From Natronincola ferrireducens (GTDB taxonomy: Bacteria > Bacillota > Clostridia > Peptostreptococcales > Natronincolaceae): 64,000 bases of DNA. Positions within the stretch are counted from its first letter, which is position 1, and every line of letters begins with the position of its first letter. Of the stretch, positions 57,577 to 64,000 are shown in pieces. The notes below the pieces were generated by a model. The model saw only the letters and a program-made list of their open reading frames with translations. It was not told the origin of the DNA and did not search any database. Location of the stretch: assembly GCF_900100845.1 (NCBI RefSeq), contig NZ_FNFP01000003.1, forward strand, positions 248,001 to 312,000, given 5' to 3'. The position numbers and the translations under genes were made by a program.

Positions 57577-59544
57577 ATGAGTGAAACAAAAATGGTTTCT
57601 CTTGATGAAATGGATGAGCAATTAATCCAGAAAGCAGAAGCAGAAGGCGTAGAGACTATGTGGGACAGAAAAAAAGCTATGAAGGCACCCTGTGGCTTTG
57701 GGGAAAAGGGAGTATGCTGTAGAATTTGTGCCATGGGACCCTGTAGAGTAAGTCCAGTGGAGGGCAAGGGGGCTCAAAGAGGTATCTGTGGTGCTACGGC
57801 CGACACAATCGTAGCTAGAAATCTTGCAAGAATGATAGCGGCAGGAACATCAGCCCACTCTGACCATGCTAGAGATATAGCCCATGTTATGCATATGGCT
57901 AGTAGAGATGGAAATTATACCATTAAAGATGAAAGGAAATTATTGTCATTAGCTGAAGAATGGGAAGTAAACACAGAGGGCAGAGATATCTATGATGTAG
58001 CCCATGAAGTGGCAGAAATCGCATTGAATGAATTCGGTAAACCCTTCGGCACATTAAAGTTTCTAGAAAGAGCTCCTGAACCAAGAAAGAAAATTTGGAG
58101 AGAATTAGATATTGAGCCTAGAGCTATTGATAGAGAAATCGCTACTATTATGCACTCTACCCATATGGGATGTACCAGTGATGCTGAATCTTTGCTAAAA
58201 ATTGGTATGAGAACAGCCCTTGCTGATGGGTGGGGAGGTTCCATGATAGGAACAGTGTTTAGTGATATTTTATTTGGAACTCCAGTGCCAAGGGAAACAG
58301 AAGCTAACCTAGGTGTTTTGGAGGAAAAACAAGTAAATATTATACTTCATGGACATGAACCAAGTCTATCAGAAATGATTGTTATGGCAGCACAAGATCC
58401 TCAGATAATCAAATTAGCTGAAGAGGTAGGGGCTGAAGGTATTAACTTAGCAGGAATGTGTTGTACTGGTAACGAAGTAACCATGAGACATGGGGTTAAA
58501 ATAGCTGGAAACTTCTTCCAACAAGAATTAGCAGTATTAACGGGAGTAATTGAAGCTGTTATTGTAGACGTTCAATGTATTTTCCCATCACTAACACCAA
58601 TAACAGACTGCTACCATACTAAGTTTATCACCACATCGCCAAAGGCTAAGATCACAGGTGCTACCCATATAGAATTTAATGAAGAAAAAGCATTAGAGTC
58701 AGCCAAAAGCATCGTGAGAGAAGCTATAGAAAACTTTAAAAATAGAAAGAAAGAAAAAGTATTTATACCACAAACAAAGAACCAAGCCACACTAGGCTAC
58801 TCTGTAGAAGCAATTATAAAACAATTAGACAGAGTTGTAAATTCTAACATCGATCCTCAAGGAACTGTAAAGCCGTTGGCAGATGTTATTAAGGCAGGGG
58901 TATTAAGAGGAGCCGCAGGTATTGTTGGGTGTAACAATCCAAAAGTTAAACATGATTATAGTCATATAGAAATCATGAAAAAATTAATTGCAAACGATGT
59001 TATCGTTGTAACAACTGGTTGTGCCGCTCAAGCTGCTGCTAAAGCAGGTTTAACAAGTAAAGATGCTGCCAAATTAGCTGGTAAAGGGCTTCAAGCGGTA
59101 TGTGAATTGGTAGATATTCCACCAGTACTTCATATGGGATCCTGTGTAGATATTAGCCGTATTTTAACATTAGTAGGTGAGACAGCTAAGCACATGGGGG
59201 TAGACAACTGTGATTTACCAGTAGTTGGCGTAGCTCCAGAATGGATGTCAGAAAAAGCTGTAGCAATAGCTAACTATGTAATAGCAAGTGGTATTGATGT
59301 ATTCTTAGGTGTAGAACCTCCAGTAATGGGCTCTGCTGCAGTTGTAGATATGTTAACTAACAAGCTTGAGGAGATGACGGGAGCTAAATTCTTTATAGAT
59401 ACAGATCCTCATAAATTGTCAGCTATGATGTTAGATAGAATAGAAGAAAAAAGAGCAAAATTAGAAGCAAGATTAGGAAAAGAAATAGAGTATGGCATAA
59501 CTAGAGCAGAGGAGGAAGAGGAAGGCGTTAAAGAGCTTGCATAA
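57577..59544 (+). CDS. cooS: Anaerobic Ni-Fe carbon monoxide dehydrogenase, catalytic subunit
   Basis: Interconverts CO and CO2 with ferredoxin. The 655 residues match CooS. The N-terminal cluster region has PCGFGEKGVCCRICAMGPCR (D and B clusters, about 39-58); the C-cluster ligands are in the HEPS segment near 266, GCNNPK near 448, TGCAAQAA near 482 and GSCVDIS near 521. It lacks the tunnel-linked ACS fusion. cooC follows 160 bases on, then Wood-Ljungdahl methyl-branch genes, so it probably serves CO2 reduction or CO oxidation in an acetogen. GGGGGA is the ribosome site. Confidence 0.97.
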   Translation: MSETKMVSLDEMDEQLIQKAEAEGVETMWDRKKAMKAPCGFGEKGVCCRICAMGPCRVSPVEGKGAQRGICGATADTIVARNLARMIAAGTSAHSDHARDIAHVMHMASRDGNYTIKDERKLLSLAEEWEVNTEGRDIYDVAHEVAEIALNEFGKPFGTLKFLERAPEPRKKIWRELDIEPRAIDREIATIMHSTHMGCTSDAESLLKIGMRTALADGWGGSMIGTVFSDILFGTPVPRETEANLGVLEEKQVNIILHGHEPSLSEMIVMAAQDPQIIKLAEEVGAEGINLAGMCCTGNEVTMRHGVKIAGNFFQQELAVLTGVIEAVIVDVQCIFPSLTPITDCYHTKFITTSPKAKITGATHIEFNEEKALESAKSIVREAIENFKNRKKEKVFIPQTKNQATLGYSVEAIIKQLDRVVNSNIDPQGTVKPLADVIKAGVLRGAAGIVGCNNPKVKHDYSHIEIMKKLIANDVIVVTTGCAAQAAAKAGLTSKDAAKLAGKGLQAVCELVDIPPVLHMGSCVDISRILTLVGETAKHMGVDNCDLPVVGVAPEWMSEKAVAIANYVIASGIDVFLGVEPPVMGSAAVVDMLTNKLEEMTGAKFFIDTDPHKLSAMMLDRIEEKRAKLEARLGKEIEYGITRAEEEEEGVKELA

Positions 59545-59583
59545 CACTATTATGCATCTTCCTAAATGAGTTTCAATCCTTAA

Positions 59584-59627
59584 GTTAACACAATTGATGC
59601 TACAATGCTAGTGACAATTGTGTTAAC
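59584..59627. repeat. Perfect 13-base inverted repeat between cooS and cooC
   Basis: GTTAACACAATTG (59584-59596) and CAATTGTGTTAAC (59615-59627) around an 18-base loop. There is no T tract, so it is more likely a processing or stability hairpin, or an operator, than a terminator. Confidence 0.6.
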
Positions 59628-59707
59628 TACAATATATAAAGACTTTGACATTGATAAACATGAAATTTTAAAGATAAAAAATAGACAAAAAATTAGGAAT
59701 ACGGGTG

Positions 59708-60487
59708 ATGAAGATGAAGATAGCTATAACAGGTAAAGGTGGAGTAGGAAAAACAACATTTGCAGCGATGGTTAGTAGATTATATGCAGAAGAAGGATAC
59801 AATGTTTTAAGTGTAGATGCAGATCCTGATGCAAATCTTGCCTTAGCATTGGGATTTCCAAAGGAATTAATCGATGAAATAACGCCAATTTCAGAGATGA
59901 AAAATCTTGTGGCAGAACGCACAGGATCTACTCCTGGCAGCTTTGGCACCATGTTTAAAATGAACCCTAAAGTCAATGATATACCTGAAAAATATTGCAA
60001 GCAATACAATGGTGTAAAGGTTCTAACTATGGGGACAGTAGATACCGGTGGTTCTGGCTGTGTATGTCCAGAGCATGTTTTGCTAAAAGCTTTAACCTCT
60101 CATCTCATTTTAGGAAATAAAGATGTTATCGTGATGGATATGGAGGCAGGTATTGAACACTTAGGCAGAGGAACAGCAAAAAATGTAGATGCCTTTATTG
60201 TTGTAGTGGAACCCGGAGAAAGAAGCTTACAAACCTATAGAAAGGTTAAGCAATTAGCTACTGATATAGGGGTGGAAAAGATATTTGTAGTGGGAAATAA
60301 GGTAAGAAATGAAGAAGACAAAAACTTTATACTAGGGGAAGTTGAGGCAGATTGTTGTTTAGGCTTTATAGGCTACAACCCCAGCATAGTAGAGTCCGAT
60401 AGAAGCAATCTATCACCCTATGATGCGAATGATAAGATAAAGGAGGAAGTACGTAGTATTTCAAATAAATTAAAGGGGGTTATATAA
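59708..60487 (+). CDS. cooC: CODH nickel-insertion accessory ATPase
   Basis: Matures CooS by ATP-driven nickel insertion. The 260-residue MinD/ParA-type ATPase has the deviant Walker [11 protein letters not shown] near residue 8 and, in the centre, the CooC metal-binding motif CVCPEH (a CxC that binds nickel between two subunits). [13 protein letters not shown] forms switch II. Candidate starts include GTG 59705 and ATG 59708; the ribosome site is weak. The stop codon overlaps the fhs start by one base. Confidence 0.92.
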   Translation: MKMKIAITGKGGVGKTTFAAMVSRLYAEEGYNVLSVDADPDANLALALGFPKELIDEITPISEMKNLVAERTGSTPGSFGTMFKMNPKVNDIPEKYCKQYNGVKVLTMGTVDTGGSGCVCPEHVLLKALTSHLILGNKDVIVMDMEAGIEHLGRGTAKNVDAFIVVVEPGERSLQTYRKVKQLATDIGVEKIFVVGNKVRNEEDKNFILGEVEADCCLGFIGYNPSIVESDRSNLSPYDANDKIKEEVRSISNKLKGVI

Positions 60488-62163
60488 TGAGCTTTAAAAG
60501 CGATATTGAAATTGCCCAAGAGGCTAAGCTGCAGGATATAAGAGAAATAGCAGCGAAACTTGACCTAACAGAAGAAGATATTGAGCTTTATGGGAAGTAT
60601 AAGGCAAAGGTAGACTACAATCTTCTGAATAAAGGAAACGGTGGAAAAAAAGCAAAACTTATTTTAACAACTGCTATTAATCCAACTCCAGCAGGAGAAG
60701 GAAAAACCACAACTACAATTGGTGTGTCCGACGGATTAGCAAGACTAGGGAAAAAGACCATAGTGGCCTTAAGGGAGCCGTCCTTAGGTCCAGTGTTTGG
60801 GGTAAAGGGTGGTGCAGCCGGTGGTGGCTATGCTCAAGTAGTTCCAATGGAGGATATCAACCTTCATTTTACTGGGGACTTCCATGCTATAGGAGCAGCA
60901 AATAACCTATTGGCAGCTATGTTAGATAATCATATTAACCATGGCAACCAATTGGGAATAGATAATAGAAAAGTTACATGGCGTAGAGCAATGGATATGA
61001 ATGATCGACAGCTTAGAAACATCATTGATGGTATGGGTGGTAGAGGTAATGGAGTTGTAAGAGAGGATGGCTTTGACATTACTGTAGCATCTGAGGTTAT
61101 GGCTGCCTTCTGTCTAGCTAATAATATCATTGACTTAAAAGAAAGATTAGGTAACATCATCGTAGCCTACACAAGAGATGATAGACCTATTACAGCTAAA
61201 GATCTAAATGCCCATGGTGCCATGGCAGCTTTATTAAAGGATGCACTTAAGCCTAACCTAGTACAAACATTAGAAGGAACACCAGCCTTTGTACATGGTG
61301 GACCTTTTGCAAATATCGCCCATGGTTGTAACTCTGTAATAGCAACTAAAATGGCAATGCATTTTGCAGATTATGTTGTAACAGAAGCAGGCTTTGGAGC
61401 GGATCTTGGAGCAGAAAAATTCCTAGATATCAAATGTAGAATGGCTGACTTAAAGCCAGATGCGGTTATCATTGTGGCAACAGTAAGAGCACTAAAATAC
61501 AACGGCGGTGTAGCCAAGGATCAGTTAAACCAAGAAAACCTTGAAGCCCTAGAAAAGGGATTGCCAAACCTATTAAAACACGTAGAGAATATTACAAAGG
61601 TATTTAAGTTACCGGCTGTAGTGGCTATCAATAGATTCCCATTAGATACTGAGGCGGAATTAGAGTTAGTAAGAAATAGATGTAAAGAATTAGGGGTAAA
61701 TGTAGCCTTATCAGAAGTATGGGCAAAAGGTGGAGAAGGTGGAGAAGAACTGGCACAGGAAGTATTAAGACTGACGGAGGAAGAATCTACTTTAGAGTAT
61801 ACATATTCATCAGATATGCCAATTGCAGATAAGATTAAAGCAATTGCAACAAAAATCTATGGTGCTGATGGGGTAGATTTCACACCTGCAGCCTTAAAGG
61901 AAATGGATAAACTAGAAAAATTAGGATTTGATAAGTTACCTATCTGTATGGCAAAAACCCAATATTCCTTAAGTGATAATCCAAGCTTATTGGGAAGACC
62001 AGAAGGCTTCAACATCACTGTAAGACAAGTAAAAGTATCGGCGGGAGCAGGCTTTATTGTAGCCCTTACAGGAGAGATTATGACGATGCCAGGATTACCA
62101 AAGGTACCTGCTGCTGAAAGAATTGATGTAGATGAAGAAGGGGTAATCACAGGATTATTCTAA
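60487..62163 (+). CDS. fhs: Formate-tetrahydrofolate ligase
   Basis: ATP-dependent synthesis of 10-formyl-THF, the first folate step of the methyl branch. The 558 residues match the family. The P-loop-like motif is [13 protein letters not shown] near 67-79, with [10 protein letters not shown] near 95-104 and the THF-binding segment VRALKYNGG near 333. ATG overlaps the cooC stop (TAATG), indicating translational coupling. Confidence 0.98.
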   Translation: MSFKSDIEIAQEAKLQDIREIAAKLDLTEEDIELYGKYKAKVDYNLLNKGNGGKKAKLILTTAINPTPAGEGKTTTTIGVSDGLARLGKKTIVALREPSLGPVFGVKGGAAGGGYAQVVPMEDINLHFTGDFHAIGAANNLLAAMLDNHINHGNQLGIDNRKVTWRRAMDMNDRQLRNIIDGMGGRGNGVVREDGFDITVASEVMAAFCLANNIIDLKERLGNIIVAYTRDDRPITAKDLNAHGAMAALLKDALKPNLVQTLEGTPAFVHGGPFANIAHGCNSVIATKMAMHFADYVVTEAGFGADLGAEKFLDIKCRMADLKPDAVIIVATVRALKYNGGVAKDQLNQENLEALEKGLPNLLKHVENITKVFKLPAVVAINRFPLDTEAELELVRNRCKELGVNVALSEVWAKGGEGGEELAQEVLRLTEEESTLEYTYSSDMPIADKIKAIATKIYGADGVDFTPAALKEMDKLEKLGFDKLPICMAKTQYSLSDNPSLLGRPEGFNITVRQVKVSAGAGFIVALTGEIMTMPGLPKVPAAERIDVDEEGVITGLF

Positions 62164-62187
62164 AAATAAATGCTGGGAGGAAGGACA

Positions 62188-62817
62188 ATGAAATTAGTAG
62201 ATAAAAGCTGTAGGGAATTTACTAATGTCCTCTCCTCTAAAGCTGCTGTGCCTGGAGGTGGAGGAGCAGCAGCTTTAGTAGGAGGACTGGGGGCTGCTTT
62301 AGGAGGAATGGTTTGCAACTTAACCATAGGCAAGAAAAAATATGCACAATATGAAGAAGAAGTTAAAGAAATTTTAAGGAAAACAGAAGAATTACAAGAA
62401 GATTTACTTAAGATGATAGACGAAGATGCAGAAAACTTTTTACCTCTTTCGAAAGCCTATGGACTCCCCAAAAACACTGAGGAAGAAAGGGCTGAAAAAG
62501 AAAGAGTATTACAAGAAGCCTTAAAGATTGCTTGTGAAGTACCTATTAAAATTGTAAGAACCTCCTATGAAGCTATCAAACTCCACGAAGCATTGGTGGA
62601 CAAAGCCTCTAAATTAGCTATAAGTGATGTAGGTGTAGGGGTACAGTGCTTAAGGTCAGCTTTAATAAGTGGTCAACTAAATGTTATTATTAACATTAGC
62701 ATGATTAAAGACGATGACTATGTGAAAAGGGTTAAAGAAGAAACCGACACTCTAGTAGCAGAAGGAACAAAAATTGCTGATGAGGTGTATAAAAAGGTAG
62801 AAGCAATCCTTTCGTAA
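62188..62817 (+). CDS. fchA: Methenyl-THF cyclohydrolase (FTCD-C family)
   Basis: A 209-residue all-helical protein of the formiminotransferase-cyclodeaminase C-terminal class. The signature LSSKAAVPGGGGAAAL is at about 14-29. In acetogens this family acts as the separate methenyl-THF cyclohydrolase. It lies between fhs and folD, matching that role. ATG 62188 follows GGGAGGAAGG; an upstream ATG at 62170 is rejected. Confidence 0.93.
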   Translation: MKLVDKSCREFTNVLSSKAAVPGGGGAAALVGGLGAALGGMVCNLTIGKKKYAQYEEEVKEILRKTEELQEDLLKMIDEDAENFLPLSKAYGLPKNTEEERAEKERVLQEALKIACEVPIKIVRTSYEAIKLHEALVDKASKLAISDVGVGVQCLRSALISGQLNVIINISMIKDDDYVKRVKEETDTLVAEGTKIADEVYKKVEAILS

Positions 62818-62930
62818 GCAGTGATAATGTTAGGTAATAAACAATGCCTGTTGATATAAATATAGAGAAGGCTACTCATAAATAGCAAAACATTTCAGCA
62901 TAGATAAAAAATATGGAATGGGGGATTAAC

Positions 62931-63785
62931 ATGGGAGAGATTATTAAAGGCAAACCAGTTGCTGATAAAATCAGTGAAGACTTGGTTCGAGAAATTGAAG
63001 GATTAAGAGGTAAAGGGATACAACCTAAATTGTCTATTGTAAGAGTAGGAGCTAGACCAGATGACCTTGCCTATGAAAAGGGAGCTTTAGGTCGATGTAA
63101 GAAGGTGGGAGTCGAAACAGAAGTTATAGAACTAGCGGAAGATATTACTCAAGATAAATTTATAGAAGAGTTAAAAAGACTAAACGAAGATAAGGCTGTA
63201 AACGGAATACTTATTTTCAGACCACTTCCAAAGCACTTAGATGAAAGTGTTATCAAGTATGTTATTGCACCAGAGAAGGATGTTGATTGCTTAAGTCCAA
63301 TTAATGTTGGGAAGATGACAGAGGGAGACAATACAGGATTTCCTCCTTGTACACCAACGGCAGTAGTAGAAATACTAAAGCATTATGGTGTAGAACTACA
63401 AGGTAAAGATTGTGCTATTATAGGGGCTTCCATGGTGGTAGGTAAACCTGCAGCCTTATTATTATTAAATGAAAATGCTACAATTTCTGTTTGTCATATC
63501 TTTACTAAGGATTCAGCTAAGGTGGCTAGCCAAGCTGATATTGTAGTAGTTGGGGTAGGAGTACCTAGATTAGTAAAAGAAAATTGGATTGCAGAAGGTG
63601 CTGTAGTAATTGATGTAGGTATTAATGTAGATGATGAAGGTAATCTATGTGGGGATGTAGATTTCGATGGTGTGAAAGATAAAACTTCCATGATTACACC
63701 AGTACCAGGTGGAGTAGGATCTGTTACCACATCTATATTAGCTAAACATGTAGTGAAGGCTTGCAAACAGCAAAATAATTTATAG
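62931..63785 (+). CDS. folD: Methylene-THF dehydrogenase (FolD), cyclohydrolase lysine missing
   Basis: Reduces 5,10-methenyl-THF to methylene-THF with NAD(P)H. The 284-residue protein has the N-terminal catalytic domain and a Rossmann domain with GASMVVGKPAALLL (about 167-180) and PVPGGVGSVT near 255-264. In bifunctional FolD the active site is YxxxK; here Tyr48 is kept, but the Lys position (52) is Ala. That fits a monofunctional dehydrogenase working with the adjacent FchA. ATG 62931 follows GGGGGA; an upstream ATG at 62913 overlaps that site. Confidence 0.94.
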   Translation: MGEIIKGKPVADKISEDLVREIEGLRGKGIQPKLSIVRVGARPDDLAYEKGALGRCKKVGVETEVIELAEDITQDKFIEELKRLNEDKAVNGILIFRPLPKHLDESVIKYVIAPEKDVDCLSPINVGKMTEGDNTGFPPCTPTAVVEILKHYGVELQGKDCAIIGASMVVGKPAALLLLNENATISVCHIFTKDSAKVASQADIVVVGVGVPRLVKENWIAEGAVVIDVGINVDDEGNLCGDVDFDGVKDKTSMITPVPGGVGSVTTSILAKHVVKACKQQNNL

Positions 63786-63804
63786 GGACAATAGGGCTTA
63801 TTTA

Positions 63805-63837
63805 ACCAGTAAAAGAGCAAAAAACTTTTTTACTGGT
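63805..63837. repeat. Inverted repeat between folD and metV
   Basis: ACCAGTAAAA and TTTTACTGGT form perfect 10-base arms around a 13-base loop. No T tract follows the second arm, but the T run within it could act as a weak attenuator. Confidence 0.5.
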
Positions 63838-63877
63838 AAGCTTCTGAAGAAACTTTGGTTAAAAGGGGGAATAGAAA

Positions 63878-64000
63878 ATGATTATTTCACAAAAAAAACC
63901 TATGGAAGAAATTTTAAAGTTCTTAGAGAAAAGTTCCAAGGTTATTATTACAGGATGTAGTGAATGTGCTTCTGTATGTAAGGTAGGGGGAGAAGAAGAA
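63878..64000 (+). CDS. metV: MetV-like methylene-THF reductase partner, 3' partial
   Basis: 41 codons are visible before the right edge. ATG follows AAAAGGGGGA. The cysteine cluster TGCSECASVCKVGG matches the zinc/Fe-S N-terminus of the MTHFR C-terminal-domain protein MetV, which in acetogens pairs with MetF. The following genes (metF, lpd, acs units) are expected just beyond the window. The call rests on this short segment and context. Confidence 0.8.
   Translation, partial: MIISQKKPMEEILKFLEKSSKVIITGCSECASVCKVGGEEE

Overview
This window comes from a low-GC, anaerobic, spore-forming Clostridia-type Firmicute that carries the Wood-Ljungdahl pathway, most like Alkaliphilus/Natronincola-type acetogens (genus is inference). 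The support is: strong AT bias, AGGAGG-type ribosome sites, T-box-controlled aminoacyl-tRNA synthetases, a YtxC-like sporulation protein and a DUF3787 spore protein, pyruvate:ferredoxin oxidoreductase, a UGA-containing (selenocysteine) peroxiredoxin, and a run of cooS-cooC-fhs-fchA-folD-metV at the right end. I saw no tRNA, rRNA, phage genes, insertion sequences or CRISPR array.

Region by region. 1-7.5 kb: a partial GME-fold protein, ytxC, a DUF445 protein, thrS behind a threonine T-box, a convergent FtsH-like protease with an almost absent extracytoplasmic domain, and infC-rpmI-rplT, where infC starts on the rare codon ATT. 7.6-22.4 kb: the potassium transporter ktrB-ktrA, a SpoU RNA methylase, a tiny yqzL gene, pheS-pheT behind a phenylalanine T-box, zapA, a U32 protein, tyrS behind a tyrosine T-box, then an HD/HD-GYP protein overlapping a NagZ-like lipoprotein. 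22.5-23.4 kb: a nucleoside hydrolase.

23.7-39.7 kb is the most unusual part and looks like a sulfur (or selenium) acquisition and redox island. It has a split YeeE/YedE (TsuA-type) thiosulfate channel with a TusA-like carrier between the halves, an ABC importer resembling the uncharacterised E. coli YnjBCD, two nucleotidyl/glycosyl-transferase-like proteins of the 'rSAM/selenodomain-associated' families plus an APH-type kinase, a divergent LysR regulator, two membrane-anchored two-domain rhodaneses, a GltD-like flavin/Fe-S oxidoreductase with an HdrB-like CCG protein, a TVP38 membrane protein and a C_GCAxxG_C_C protein. A coherent model (inference) is that extracellular sulfur oxyanions or sulfane sulfur are processed by surface rhodaneses, imported by the channel or ABC system, passed to TusA and reduced by the flavin/Fe-S proteins.

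40-56.4 kb: a uracil permease behind a PyrR attenuator, the selenoperoxiredoxin with a visible SECIS hairpin, nifJ, a spore surface protein, a GDT1/TMEM165-type cation exporter with a Cys-rich tail, a serine hydrolase, a DUF368 (PopT-type) membrane protein, two response-regulator proteins (REC-PAS-GGDEF-HD-GYP and REC-Hpt), and a large M16C metalloprotease. 56.4-57.6 kb is a long AT-rich non-coding stretch with Fur-box-like repeats ahead of cooS. 57.6-64 kb: Wood-Ljungdahl genes, cut off inside metV. FolD here lacks the lysine needed for cyclohydrolase activity, matching the separate FchA next to it.
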